DNA of 64,000 nucleotides from Streptomyces fuscichromogenes (GCF_014645815.1 NZ_BMML01000036.1:1-64000); one strand, 5' to 3'; positions 1-8,890 are shown, counted from the stretch's first letter. The notes: generated by a model from the sequence alone, not told the origin. Numbers and translations: made by a program.

Positions 1-61
1 CCCAGCGACCGACTCAAACTGAAATCAGACGAAGGCCCGCAGAACACCCACTGATAGCCCC

Positions 62-226
62 AGCCTGGAGGAAGCGTCCAAGGCGTTGGGGTGCTCGATG
101 GCGAAGGGCTACGACCTGGTTCGCCAAGGGAGGTTTCCGTGCCGTGTGCTCCGCGTCAGCCTCAGCACCCGCATCGTCACCGCCTCCCTGCTCCGCGTGC
201 TCGACAGCGGCGAGCCCGAGTACAAC
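62..226 (+). pseudogene. remnant of an excisionase-like helix-turn-helix protein
   Basis: The frame starting at base 62 reads SLEEASKALGCSMAKGYDLV and continues with RQGRFPCRVLRV, ending near LLRVLDSGEPEY. This is the layout of the short HTH proteins (about 60-70 residues) that act as excisionases or replication adaptors in actinomycete integrative elements: an HTH followed by a basic wing with FPCRV-I/L-RV. There is no good start codon. The first in-frame ATG falls inside the HTH, and an in-frame stop lies at 20-22. No integrase or attachment site is visible nearby, so I read it as a relic. The assignment to this superfamily is by recognition only. Confidence 0.5.
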
Positions 227-754
227 GAGACGTCCAGCACAAGCCCTATTCCGTCTTACCCAGCCGTACGACGAAGCCCCGCCGGAATGATCACTGGAAT
301 CCGCCGACCAGCGGGGCTCCGCATCGCCTGTTCTGTCACTTGCCTGTCACGAACACCATCGAGGCACCGGGACCGCAGTGCCCTCACCTGCACAATCAGC
401 ACCACTTTGGACCACGTGGACCCCACAAGACGGTTCCGACTACCTGTGCCATGTGGTACCCAGGGAGGGACCCAGGATCAGGACGGGAGCCTCTTCTGGC
501 CCGTCAAAGCGGTATTGCAGGGTGTTCGACGGTGTCTCACTCACGCCTCAGACCCTCTCACGTATCACGGACGCCCCTATAACAGGCCCGCTCCGAAGGT
601 GCCTGTGCCCTCCGCAACGACAGCCAGCCGCCGTGGCCGGAAAGGGCTCGGCAACCACGACCTTCCCCAGCGGGGAGGCCACAGAGGCGGCATGGGCCTC
701 GCCGTGCGTGTCCATGCCGAGAACGACCTCGCCCCGAACGGGCGGATCCGTGCT
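227..754. other. gap with no recognisable gene
   Basis: Long open frames cross this stretch, as expected from base composition, but none reads like a known protein and none has a convincing ribosome binding site. It probably contains decayed coding DNA between the HTH relic and the transporter relic. No attachment-site-like repeat or tRNA fragment could be made out. Confidence 0.5.
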
Positions 755-1679
755 GGCGGGGTACGGGCCGCCTACGGCCTCGGCCTGGTCGTCACCGCCG
801 CCGCCCTCCTGACCGCGTGGCGTGCCGTGCCCGAAGCCCCCGAAGGCCGTTTGGCCCACGTGGACGTGGCAGGCGCGGTCGTCCTGGCCGCCGCACTGCT
901 CCTGGTGCTGTTCCTCGCCGGCGAACGGAATCCGTGGAGCCGGCACCTCGCCGTGGCGGCGGGCCTCGCCGTCGTCGCGGTGGTGCTGTTCTGCGTCTGG
1001 GCCGTCATCGAGCTGCGCAGCACGACGCCCCTGGTCGATGTGCGGGCGGTGCGGCATCCGGCGGTCGCCGGGGCGAACCTCGCCATGTTCGTCGGCGGGA
1101 TCGGCATGTACCTCCTGCTCACGCTCGTCACCCGGTACGCGCAGACGCCGCACGCCGCACGGCGCAGGCTACGGCTTCGGGCTGACGACCTTCGTCGCCG
1201 GGCTGGTCCTCGTCCCGTTCTCGGTGCTGGGGTTCGTCGCCGGCAAGCTCACGCCGCGGGTACGGACACGCCTCGCCGACCCCCTGCTCCTGGCCGGCAG
1301 CGCCGTCGTGGTCGGCGGCGGGTTCGCCCTGTTCGCGGCGGCCCGGTCGGACCTGGCCGAACTGTTCGCGGCGATGGGCGTGCTCGGCTGCGGCGTCGGC
1401 GGCTTCTCGGCCGCGATGCCCGGCGTCATCCTGGCCGTCACCCCCAGGAGCGAGACGTCGAGCGCCATGAGCTTCAACTACGTCGTCCGCAGCGTCGGGT
1501 ACTCCCTGGACAGCGCCATCGGCGGCCTGATCCTCGCCGCGGGCACCGGGCCCGGCCATCTCTTCCCCGACGACAGCGCCTACACCACCGCGGCGCTGGT
1601 CGGCATCGGCGCCATGGCGATCACGACGCTGACAGGCCTCGCTCTCGCCCGCCGACGGTCGTCCGAGACCAACCCGTAA
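755..1679 (+). pseudogene. MFS (DHA2-type) drug exporter, 5'-truncated and frameshifted
   Basis: From about base 755 the frame reads as the middle of a 14-TM major facilitator exporter: a TM helix, then WRAVPEAPEG, two more helices (VAGAVVLAAALLLVLFLAG and the next), then IELRSTTPLVDVRAVRHPAV, typical of the DHA2 family. Near 1155-1170 the reading continues one frame over as GYGFGLTTFVAGLVLVP and runs to the stop at 1679 (RRRSSETNP). The first half of the transporter is absent. A single indel separates the two frames, so either a mutation or a base-calling error could explain it, but the missing N-terminal half makes a pseudogene more likely. Confidence 0.75.
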
Positions 1680-1713
1680 GTTCAGATGCACTCATCCTCA
1701 CACTGGAGGTTCC

Positions 1714-2007
1714 ATGCCCAAGGGCTACTGGGTCAGCGTCTACCGCACCATTTCGGACCCCGAGAAGCTGGCTGCTTACAACAAGCTGGCTCCTGCGGCC
1801 GTCCAGGCCGGGGGAGGCCGGGTCCTCGTCCGTGGCGGTCGGATCGTGGCGCATGACGCCGGAATCGCCGAGCGCACCGTCCTGATCGAGTTCGACAGCT
1901 TCGAGCAGGCGGTCGCGGCGCGCGAGAGTGCGGCCTACCAGGAGGCGCTGGCCGCCCTCGCCGACGGCGTCGAGCGCGACTTCCGCATCGTCGAAGGCAT
2001 CGACTGA
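1714..2007 (+). CDS. DUF1330 domain protein
   Basis: A 97-residue cytoplasmic protein matching the whole length of the DUF1330 family (ferredoxin-like, dimeric alpha/beta barrel fold). It starts MPKGYWVSVYRTISDPEKLA and contains the characteristic GGRVLVRGG turn and RTVLIEFDSFEQAVAA strand-helix. A good ribosome binding site (GGAGG, 1703-1708) precedes the ATG by about 6 bases. The family's biochemical role is not established. It stands alone between two decayed genes, so context adds nothing. Family assignment is firm; function is unknown. Confidence 0.9.
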   Translation: MPKGYWVSVYRTISDPEKLAAYNKLAPAAVQAGGGRVLVRGGRIVAHDAGIAERTVLIEFDSFEQAVAARESAAYQEALAALADGVERDFRIVEGID

Positions 2008-2056
2008 CCGAGGTCCAGTCGGATCCTCGCTGAAGCTCGGTGGGCTTGTCGGTCAC

Positions 2057-2311
2057 TCACCAGCCGGGGAGGCGGGTCGTGACCTCCTGCAGTGCCCACC
2101 CGTTGCCGTCCACGTCGTGGAAGGCCGCGAACGAGCCGTAGCTGGTGCGCTTCGGATCCGGGCCGCTGACCCGTCCCTCGGGTGTGCCGCGATCGAGCAC
2201 TGCGAACCGGGAGGCGTCAGGTGCACCACCCGGTAGCCGTCGTCGGTGGCGTAGTCGACGTCCGGCCGGAATCCGGCCCGCTCGTAGTAGGCCTTGGCCT
2301 GCAGACCGAGG
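2057..2311 (-). pseudogene. VOC/glyoxalase-family protein, frameshifted remnant
   Basis: On the minus strand two frames together spell a vicinal-oxygen-chelate protein of the bleomycin-resistance type. One frame gives AKAYYERAGFRPDVDYAT followed by DGYRVVHLTPPGSQCSI (about 2190-2311). Another gives GPDPKRTSYGSFAAFHDVDG followed by NGWALQEVTTRLPGW and a stop at 2057-2059. The N-terminal strand (VDRAKAFY region) is cut off at about 2311, where a different relic begins on the opposite strand. Frameshift plus truncation mark it as a pseudogene. Confidence 0.7.
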
Positions 2312-2481
2312 GGTACGGACTCACGGACTCCCCCGCCGGACTCGCTGCCTGGATGTACGGCAAGTTCGCCGCCTGGACCTACAGCGGCGGTCATCCCGAA
2401 CGGGTACTGACCAAGGACGAGATGCTCGACGACATCACGCTCTACTGGGTCACGAACACCGCTGTCTCCTCCTCGCGTCTC
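2302..2481 (+). pseudogene. C-terminal fragment of an epoxide hydrolase-like alpha/beta hydrolase
   Basis: The frame starting at 2302 reads YGLTDSPAGLAAWMYGKFAA, then TKDEMLDDITLYWVTNTAVS. This is the conserved segment just before the catalytic histidine in epoxide hydrolases of the EphA/HaloX type (usually LTDSPAGLAAWI-EKF and DE-LDNITLYWLTNT). Nothing before or after belongs to the same protein, and the nucleophile and catalytic histidine regions are absent. It abuts, and slightly overlaps in coordinates, the VOC relic on the opposite strand, so the junction records a deletion or recombination. Confidence 0.7.
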
Positions 2482-2576
2482 CCGGTCCCTTCAGCCCGCG
2501 CTCACCGCGCCGCCTGCCCCACCAGCACCGCTGCCTGTGGCTTCGGATCGGGCAGCGCGGCGCCGGGGCGGGGCGT

Positions 2577-3551
2577 TCAGTAGCGGGCTCCGACGGGGGC
2601 CGGGATGGCGTCGAGGTCCGCGAGGTCGGCCGCGGACAGCCGGATGTCGGCGCCGCCGACGTTGTCGGCGAGGTACCCGGGGGTCTTGGTACCGGGGATG
2701 GGCACCACGTGCTCGCCCTGGGCGACGAGCCAGGCGAGGGCCACCTGCGCCGGGGTGGCGCCGACACGGTCGGCCACTTCGCGGACCTGGGCCGCGATGT
2801 CGAGGTTGGCGCGCAGGTTGTCCTGCTGGAAGCGGGGCAGGCGGCGACGCTGGTCGTTCTCCGGGAGTTCGTCGAAGGAGGAGAAGCGGCCGAGGAGGAA
2901 GCCGCGGCCGAGCGGGGAGTAGGGCAGCAGGCCGATGCCGTGCTCCTGGCAGTAGGGCAGGACCTCGGCCTGGACGTCGCGGGTCCAGAGGGAGAACTCG
3001 GACTGCACGGTGGTGACCGGGTGGACGGCCTGGGCGCGCTGGATCTGCTGGACGCTGACTTCGGACAGGCCGATGTGGCGGGCCTTGCCGGCGGCGACGG
3101 CCTCGGCGAGGGCACCCCAGGTCTCTTCGAGGGGGACCTCGGGGTCGACGCGGTGGAGCTGGTAGAGGTCGATGTGGTCGGTGCCCAGGCGGCGCAGGCT
3201 GGCGTCGACGGCGGCGCGGATGTGTTCGGGCCGGCCGTTCGGCCTGACCAGCGGGGCGCCGCCGGGGCCACCGGTGGGGTCGAGGCACTCCATGCCGGCC
3301 TTGGTGGCGATCACCGCACGGTCGCGGTGGCCGGCCAGGGCCCGGCCGACGAGTTCCTCGTTGGTGTAGGGGCCGTAGACGTCGGCGGTGTCGATCAGGG
3401 TGACGCCCAGGTCCAGGGCCTGGTGGATGACGGAGACCGAGGTGGCCTCGTCACGGGCGGTGGCCATGTCGTAGGCGAAGGTCATTCCCATCGCGCCCAG
3501 GCCGATGACGCCGACCTGCGGTCCGTGGGTGCCCAGAGTGGTGGTGCGCAT
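2577..3551 (-). CDS. aldo/keto reductase
   Basis: A 324-residue NADPH-dependent oxidoreductase of the aldo/keto reductase superfamily ((beta/alpha)8 barrel), full length. The catalytic tetrad is visible: Asp54 and Tyr59 in IDTADVYGP, Lys84 in IATKAG, His133 in LYQLHRVDP. The cofactor-binding C-terminal part contains VVPIPGTKTP. The N-terminus MRTTTLGTHGPQVGVIGLGA is the usual first strand. It is divergent from the XRE regulator at 3765, whose relatives often sit next to the reductase they control. Cytoplasmic; physiological substrate not predictable. Confidence 0.92.
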   Translation of the reverse strand: MRTTTLGTHGPQVGVIGLGAMGMTFAYDMATARDEATSVSVIHQALDLGVTLIDTADVYGPYTNEELVGRALAGHRDRAVIATKAGMECLDPTGGPGGAPLVRPNGRPEHIRAAVDASLRRLGTDHIDLYQLHRVDPEVPLEETWGALAEAVAAGKARHIGLSEVSVQQIQRAQAVHPVTTVQSEFSLWTRDVQAEVLPYCQEHGIGLLPYSPLGRGFLLGRFSSFDELPENDQRRRLPRFQQDNLRANLDIAAQVREVADRVGATPAQVALAWLVAQGEHVVPIPGTKTPGYLADNVGGADIRLSAADLADLDAIPAPVGARY

Positions 3552-3764
3552 GCTGTGTTCTGCCTTCGTACCGGAACGGAAGGCTGCCGGATCGCAGCCC
3601 GTGGGCGGAGAACCGCTGGATCGACGGTCCCCGGCGGCTCGTCCACTGTCGCGTTCCCGGGGATCCCGTGGCAGGCCGGACGGTGCAGGGGAGCGGCGTT
3701 CCAGGGAGCGGTACGGCCCCCCACGGCACCCTCGTCCCGGTCACCGGGCTGCGACACTGTCCTC

Positions 3765-4685
3765 ATGAGCTCTGACCAGCACAGTAACGACCTGGCGGGG
3801 TTCCTGCGCGCCCGCCGTACCCAGATCGCCCCGGACCAGGTGGGCCTCCCGGCCGGCCCGGGACTGCGCCGTACCCCGGGACTGCGCCGGGAAGAACTGG
3901 CCACCCTCGCCGGCGTCAGCATCGACTACTACACCCGGCTCGAACGCGGCAAGGAGACCCGGCCCAGCCCCGCGGTGGTCGACTCCCTCGCCCGCGCCCT
4001 GCGCCTGGAGCAGGACGAGCGCGAGCATCTGCGCCGGCTGGCCGACCGCGCCGCCCGCACCGCCCCCGAGCCCCCCACCGCGCCCAGCCGCACGGTACGG
4101 CCCGGGGTCAGGCTGCTGCTGGAGAACCTGCGGCCCGCCCCCGCCTACGTGCTCAGCCGCACCCTGGACATCCTCGCCACCAACCCCGGCGGCCTGCACC
4201 TGTACGCGGGCATCGACAGCTGGCCGGCCAGGCAGCGCAACCTCGCCCGCTACTACTTCCTGCACCCCGCCGCGCGCGACGTGTTCCCCGAGTGGGAGAC
4301 CCGCATCCGCGGCTGCGTGGCCCGCCTGCGCGCACTGGCCGGCACCGACCCCGACGCTCCCGACCTCGCCCAGCTCGTCGGTGAACTCCTCCTGAAGAGC
4401 GAGGACTTCGCCCGCCTCTGGGAGCGCTACGACGTGCGCCCGCACCGCCCCGGCACCAAACACTTCCACCACCCCCAGGTCGGCGACCTCACCCTCGGCT
4501 ACCAGACCATGCAACTCGAAGGCACCCCCGGTCACCGCCTCGTCGCCTACTTCGCCGAGCCCCGGACCCCCGACCACGACGCCATGCTCCTCCTCGACAT
4601 GCTCGGCTCCCAGCACGCCCCCGAGTCCGTCGACCGCGCCGACATGCCGACCCCTGGCCATGGCCCGGAACCGGGACGGCACTGA
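3765..4685 (+). CDS. XRE/MmyB-like transcriptional regulator
   Basis: A 306-residue regulator with an N-terminal HTH (residues about 8-75: LRREELATLAGVSIDYYTRL then ERGKETRPSPAVVDSLARAL) followed by the MmyB-like ligand-binding domain (PAYVLSRTLDILATNPGGLH, WPARQRNLARYYFLHPAARD). The start MSSDQHSNDLAGFLRARR was preferred over much longer upstream in-frame extensions, which read as noise. A -10-like GACACT (about 3752-3757) lies only 7 bases before the ATG and no Shine-Dalgarno is seen, so the mRNA may be leaderless. It is divergent from the aldo/keto reductase across a 213-base gap that should hold both promoters, so control of that gene is a reasonable inference. Confidence 0.9.
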   Translation: MSSDQHSNDLAGFLRARRTQIAPDQVGLPAGPGLRRTPGLRREELATLAGVSIDYYTRLERGKETRPSPAVVDSLARALRLEQDEREHLRRLADRAARTAPEPPTAPSRTVRPGVRLLLENLRPAPAYVLSRTLDILATNPGGLHLYAGIDSWPARQRNLARYYFLHPAARDVFPEWETRIRGCVARLRALAGTDPDAPDLAQLVGELLLKSEDFARLWERYDVRPHRPGTKHFHHPQVGDLTLGYQTMQLEGTPGHRLVAYFAEPRTPDHDAMLLLDMLGSQHAPESVDRADMPTPGHGPEPGRH

Positions 4686-4772
4686 CGCGGGCCGCATGCC
4701 GTTCCCCGCCTGCCCACGCGGCACGGCGTCGCCCGCGCCGCGGTCCGGCAGCGGCCTGCGAGAGCGAAGCCC

Positions 4773-5135
4773 TCACGCCGCCGGGCGGTCCGCCCAGGCC
4801 TGGTCCAGCGCCCAGGTCAGCCGCCAGCCGCTCATCGGCCCGTACCTCAGCGGCGAACGCGTCCGGGTCGTCCAGCACCGCTCTCGCCTCCGCCTCGTCC
4901 AGGCCCGCTTCGACAGCGAGACCGATCCGGGTCTCCCGGTCGTGGACCGAACGCTCCTCCGCGACGTTCGCCTGGAAGGCGAGACCCATGAACTCGGCCT
5001 GCCGGCCACGGGTCTTGGCGCAGTGCACGAGCCGGTGCAGGTCGAAGGTGTTCCCGAGGACGCGTCCCCCGACACGGAATGCCCGACCCACTTCTCGGGC
5101 CAGGGCGGCGGCCTGCTCCTCCACCGGCTTCGGCG
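4773..5135 (-). pseudogene. FrnE-like DsbA-family oxidoreductase, internally deleted remnant
   Basis: The minus strand from about 5135 reads VEEQAAALAREVGRAF, then RVLGNTFDLHRLVHCAKTRG and continues to RADERLAADLGA near 4807. This is the helical middle of FrnE/DsbA-like proteins. It then jumps to another frame giving ALDQAWADRPAA and a stop at 4773, the usual C-terminus. The N-terminal thioredoxin strand with the CxxC centre and the segment containing the cis-proline (normally GVPFFV) are missing. It lies directly upstream of, and divergent from, an intact DsbA-superfamily gene at 5212. Confidence 0.72.
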
Positions 5136-5211
5136 CCGACGGCTGACTTTCCCGACTTTCCCCGGGCCCACGACGACACCGCAGCAACGGCAAGAGGCAA
5201 GAGGAGTTCCC

Positions 5212-5865
5212 ATGGCCGCGCCCACCACCCCCGAGTCACCGATCCCGGTGGATTTCTGGTTCGACCCCGTCTGCCCCTGGACCTGGCTGACGTCCCGCTG
5301 GCTCCTCGACGTCGCCGGCCGGCGCCCCTTGGAGGTGTCCTGGCACGTCATGAGCCTGTCCGTGCTGAACGAGAACCGGCTGGACGAACTGCCCGAGCGC
5401 ATCCGCGTGCTGATGGGCGACGCCTGGGCGCCGGTGCGTGTCCTGACCGCTGCCCGTCTCCTGCACGGACCCGAGGCGCTGGAGCCGCTGTACACCGCCT
5501 TGGGGACCCGGTACCACCTGGAGCAGCAGCCGAAGAACCGGGCCACACTGGAAGCGGCTCTGCATGACGCGGGGCTGCCCACGGACCTGGCGGCGGCCGG
5601 CTGCACGGACCGTTACGACGAGGAGCTGCGCGCGTCGCACGCCCGCGGGATCACCCTGGTCGGCCAGGACGTCGGCAGCCCGATCATCGCCGTCCCGGGC
5701 ACCGACCCGAGCGGCGATCCGGTCGCGTTCTTCGGGCCCGTCGTGAACCCCGCCCCCAAGGGCGAGGACGCCGCCCGGCTCTGGGACGGTGTGCTCGCCG
5801 TGGCCTCCGCGCCGAGCTTCTACGAGATCAAGCGCACCCGCACCGGCGGTCCCGACTTCCGGTGA
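5212..5865 (+). CDS. mycothiol-dependent nitroreductase (Rv2466c) family DsbA-like protein
   Basis: A 217-residue thioredoxin-fold protein closely matching the Mycobacterium Rv2466c family: DFWFDPVCPWTWLTSRWLLD, HVMSLSVLNENR, DVGSPIIAVPG (cis-Pro loop) and the C-terminal FYEIKRTRTGGPDF. Rv2466c is a mycothiol-dependent reductase with a CPWC centre. Here the centre is Cys21-Pro-Trp-Thr24, so the resolving cysteine is absent and only a monothiol mechanism with mycothiol is possible. A GAGGAG ribosome binding site lies 6-7 bases before the ATG. Cytoplasmic; likely redox or nitro-compound reduction with F420-like or mycothiol chemistry (inference from family). Confidence 0.88.
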   Translation: MAAPTTPESPIPVDFWFDPVCPWTWLTSRWLLDVAGRRPLEVSWHVMSLSVLNENRLDELPERIRVLMGDAWAPVRVLTAARLLHGPEALEPLYTALGTRYHLEQQPKNRATLEAALHDAGLPTDLAAAGCTDRYDEELRASHARGITLVGQDVGSPIIAVPGTDPSGDPVAFFGPVVNPAPKGEDAARLWDGVLAVASAPSFYEIKRTRTGGPDFR

Positions 5866-5878
5866 CGCGCGTGCCCTC

Positions 5879-5903
5879 CGGCTTCCGGTGACGGCGGAAG
5901 CCG
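5879..5903 (+). terminator. stem-loop after the Rv2466c-like gene
   Basis: Perfect 9-bp inverted repeat CGGCTTCCG / CGGAAGCCG with a 7-base loop, starting 14 bases after the stop codon. There is no T-tract, as usual for Streptomyces hairpin terminators. Confidence 0.6.
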
Positions 5904-6001
5904 CAGGACGGACGGGCGGCCGGCGTGCGGCGCCGCGGACGCGGGCCGGCTCCCACGCCGCCGGACGCACTTCTGACTACAACGTGATCAGTGATCAGTC
6001 A

Positions 6002-6553
6002 TCAGTCCGATCCCGCGGGGATCCCGAACACCGGCGTGAGCCTCGCCCGTGCCAGACCGTGGGACACGAGCCGGAAGCCGAGCCAGGCGGGGCTGGCCGT
6101 CGTCGTCACGTCGTCGAGGGCGGGGACGCCGAGCGCGTGAACGACGAACATGTACCGGTGAGGCTCCTCCCCCGGTGCCGGGGCGGCGCCGAGGAACCCG
6201 CGCCGGCCGGCGTCGTTGGTCAGCGTCCTCGCCCCGGCGGGCAGGCTCGAACCGTCGGCGTCTCCCGCGCCGGCGGCAAGTCCGTTCACCGACGCGGGGA
6301 TGTCGTAAGCCGCCCAGTGCCAGAAACCACTGACCGTCAGCGCATCCGGGTCGAAACACGTGACCGCGAAGCTCCTGGTCCCGGACGGATACCCGCTCCA
6401 TTCCAGGTGCGGGGAGCGGTCCTCGCCGGGCCTGCCGAAGATGGCACTGCACTGCGCCACGTCCAGCGTCTTCCCGTCGGCGATGTCGTCGCTGCGCAGC
6501 GTGAACGCGGGCACCGGGGGCAACGCGTCGTAGGGATCGACAGAGTGAGGCAT
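6002..6553 (-). CDS. YbhB/YbcL family Raf-kinase-inhibitor-like (PEBP) protein
   Basis: A 183-residue phosphatidylethanolamine-binding-protein fold, full length for the bacterial YbhB/YbcL family. Conserved blocks: LRSDDIADGKTLDVAQ, SPHLEWSGYPSGTRSFAVTC, FDPDALTVSGFWHWAAYDIP (ligand-pocket DPDA and GFWHW), NDAGRRGFLGAAPAPGEEPH and RYMFVVHAL. No signal peptide, so cytoplasmic. The ligand is unknown in bacteria. It is monocistronic; a GTCACA/TGTGAC palindrome lies 30 bases upstream. Confidence 0.93.
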   Translation of the reverse strand: MPHSVDPYDALPPVPAFTLRSDDIADGKTLDVAQCSAIFGRPGEDRSPHLEWSGYPSGTRSFAVTCFDPDALTVSGFWHWAAYDIPASVNGLAAGAGDADGSSLPAGARTLTNDAGRRGFLGAAPAPGEEPHRYMFVVHALGVPALDDVTTTASPAWLGFRLVSHGLARARLTPVFGIPAGSD

Positions 6554-6582
6554 GCTCGTCTCCGTCCTTCCGCCCGTGCGAG

Positions 6583-6600
6583 GTCACACCGTCCTGTGAC
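6583..6600. promoter_or_regulatory. candidate operator upstream of the PEBP gene
   Basis: Perfect inverted repeat GTCACA-N6-TGTGAC, 30 bases before the ATG at 6553 on the minus strand. The placement suits a repressor or activator site, but no dedicated regulator gene is adjacent. Confidence 0.4.
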
Positions 6601-6844
6601 CGGCGTGTCCGGGAGCGCGGACCTCGGCCCGGGAACCGGTCGCAACGCACTACAGCCTAGGCACGGCTCCAGCTAGGCGCACGCGGATGGGTGTCTCCCC
6701 ATGCCCTCCCGGCGATCCGGCCGGGCACCGCTCCCACCCCGCTGCTCCCCCGGCGGCCGAGCCCGCCCACCTGCCAGGGTCTGCCGGACGGATCAAGTCG
6801 CAGGCAGGCAGCGGCGACTGTCGGCGGCGCGAGTCGACGCGGTG

Positions 6845-7250
6845 GGCGACGGCGACACGTCGCCGCGGGCCACGGCAGCGAGGAGCGGCCGCACCGCGGG
6901 TGCCAGAGCGTCCAGGACGTCCGGCTCCCACGCCGGATCGATGGGCATCACGACGGTCGGCACCTTGAGCGTGGAGGCGACGAGCGGCGACCCGCGCAGT
7001 CGCAGTGCTCCGACACGATCATGTCCGGTTCCCACTCGCGCGCCTCGGCCAGAGCCTGGTCCACGGAGAGGTCGAGACGGGCTCCGGCGCAGAACTCTCC
7101 GACCGGTTCCGGCGACCGACCGGCCAGGATGTCGCTGCCGGAGCGCCGGGCCACCTCGGCGACCACGGCTTCCGTCGTCGGACCGGCGGCGATGAGCCGA
7201 AACCCGTCGGGCTCGACCGAACCCGCCAGGTGAGCGGAGGTGACCCGGCA
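6845..7250 (-). pseudogene. N-terminal fragment of an antibiotic-type glycosyltransferase, frameshifted
   Basis: One minus-strand frame reads SAHLAGSVEPDGFRLIAAGP, continues to VGEFCAGARLDLSVDQALAE and then AREWEPDMIVSEHCDCAG (about 6985-7250). A second continues with SPLVASTLKVPTVVMPID and ends near 6845. Together these are the N-terminal acceptor domain of UDP/TDP-sugar glycosyltransferases (GT1, macrolide type). The first strands and the whole nucleotide-sugar-binding C-terminal half are missing, so this is a pseudogene with an internal frameshift at about 6990. Confidence 0.7.
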
Positions 7251-7450
7251 CGAACGCGGTCGGCCGTGCCGAGCAGGGGGAACCGGTCACCGGAGAGACG
7301 GCCGGGCGCGAGGACCGGGCCCCGGTCTCTTCCGGCCGGGCGGGACCGACGGAGCTCGCGCGCCGCCCTGACCGAGATGGCCGACCTCACCGACGGCGGC
7401 GGGAAGACCTGTCGGAGATGAGACGTGCGCCGCACCCCCGGAGGTTCGCT

Positions 7451-8782
7451 TCAGACCTCGGCGGCCGCCTCCGCCTCGGCCGCGATCCGCTCGCGGCCGG
7501 GCACCGGTCCGGAACGCGGCACCGTGTGCGTCGTCGGCATGGTGTGCGGGAACCGGATGCGGAGCCCGAAGGCGGCCAGCGCCGCGGCCAGGACGATGCC
7601 GGCGGCCAGGAGCAGAGCCTGGTGGTAGCCGTGGTGCAGGAGCGGCGTCGCCGCCAGTGGGCCGAGGATCTGACCGCCCGAGTACCCGGCGGTCAGCAGG
7701 GCGACGGCACGCGGGAACCGCAGATGCGTCCCCGTCCCCAGGGCCAGGGTGCTCACTCCGATGAAGGTGGCGCCGAACAGCACCGCGGAGATCAGCGCGG
7801 GCGCCACTCCCCCGACCAGTGCGGGCAGGGCGATGCCCACGGCCTGGACGCCGAGCGCGGCCAGCAGCAGGTCCGGCCGGGACCAGCGGCGCCCCAGCCC
7901 GGCCCAGAGGGCGGCGGAGGGGACGGCCGCGAGCCCGACCAGCACCCACGCGCCGCTGCCGATCCAGCCGGGCGAGGTCTGGTTGATGGCCGCGACGAGG
8001 AAGGTGCCGGCGATGATGTAGCCGATTCCCTCCAGCGTGTAGGACGCGAACAGGGCGCCGAACCAGCGGTGGGTCCGCGGCCCGCTCGACCCGGCCCGAG
8101 GTGCCGGCGCCGAGGGGACGGGCAGGGGAGTCGGCTCGGGACGCAGGCCCCAGGCGCCTAGGGTGAGTACCGCGGCCAGTGCCGCCGAGGCCCACCACGC
8201 GGTCTGCCAGTTGCCGACGGTGCGCAGCACGAGGACGAGCACGCCGGACAGCGCGATGCCCGCCCCGACTCCGCCGAAGGCCCAGCCGGGCAGGTGGGCC
8301 GGGTGCTCGCGCAGACGGCTGAGCAGGGAACTGGCGGCTGTCACGAAGATCATCGCGCTGAAGGCACCCGCGCCGAGGCGCAGGAGCAGCCAGCCGGTGG
8401 TGCTGTGCGTGAGGGGCATGCCGGCCAGCGTGGCGATCAGTGCCAGCAGCGAGCCGCGCAGTACCGCCGAGGAGCGCACCAGCCGGGGGACGAAGGTGCC
8501 GGCCAGGGCTCCGATCAGATAGCCCGCGTAGTTCGCGGTCGCCAGGTCCGCTCCGGCTCCGGCCGACAGTGCGGCCTGGGCGTGCATCAGCGGGAGGACG
8601 GGGGTGTAGACGAAGCGGCCGACGCCCATTCCCGTCGCCAGCGCTGCCGCGGCCCGCAGGACGTGGACCCACGGTGACCGCGGCACGCCTCTCGCGGCAG
8701 AGGACGTGTCTCGCGGGGGTACGGTGACCGGTTCACGGCCGGTGCCGGGAACCGTGGAGCCGATGTCTCGCCTGCTCGCCAT
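7451..8782 (-). CDS. YbfB/YjiJ family MFS transporter
   Basis: A 443-residue membrane protein with about 12 hydrophobic segments, matching the YbfB/YjiJ branch of the major facilitator superfamily. Typical signatures are AAALATGMGVGRFVYTPVLP after the N-terminus and NYAGYLIGALAG in TM2. The start MASRRDIGSTVPG at 8782 was chosen because the longer open frame upstream runs into the TetR gene. The N-terminal 35 residues are hydrophilic and the C-terminus is Glu/Ala-rich. It is divergent from the TetR regulator at 8918 (136-bp gap), a common exporter/repressor pair. Substrate unknown; probably efflux. Confidence 0.9.
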   Translation of the reverse strand: MASRRDIGSTVPGTGREPVTVPPRDTSSAARGVPRSPWVHVLRAAAALATGMGVGRFVYTPVLPLMHAQAALSAGAGADLATANYAGYLIGALAGTFVPRLVRSSAVLRGSLLALIATLAGMPLTHSTTGWLLLRLGAGAFSAMIFVTAASSLLSRLREHPAHLPGWAFGGVGAGIALSGVLVLVLRTVGNWQTAWWASAALAAVLTLGAWGLRPEPTPLPVPSAPAPRAGSSGPRTHRWFGALFASYTLEGIGYIIAGTFLVAAINQTSPGWIGSGAWVLVGLAAVPSAALWAGLGRRWSRPDLLLAALGVQAVGIALPALVGGVAPALISAVLFGATFIGVSTLALGTGTHLRFPRAVALLTAGYSGGQILGPLAATPLLHHGYHQALLLAAGIVLAAALAAFGLRIRFPHTMPTTHTVPRSGPVPGRERIAAEAEAAAEV

Positions 8783-8890
8783 GAGCCCAGGTTGCACACA
8801 CCGGCCCGGGGAGATCCACGACGCGTTTCCTCGTTGCTGGGAACCCCGGCCTCCTACCGGCGACGGCCGCCGCCGAGTGACCCGCACAAG

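Noticed and set aside
86..1885. 599-codon plus-strand open frame taken as one gene
   Set aside because: Only the part from about 755 to 1160 reads as a transporter; before it is noise with an HTH relic, and the transporter continues in another frame.
2145..4685. 846-codon plus-strand frame as one long gene
   Set aside because: Only the last 306 codons (from 3765) encode a regulator; the rest is opposite the aldo/keto reductase.
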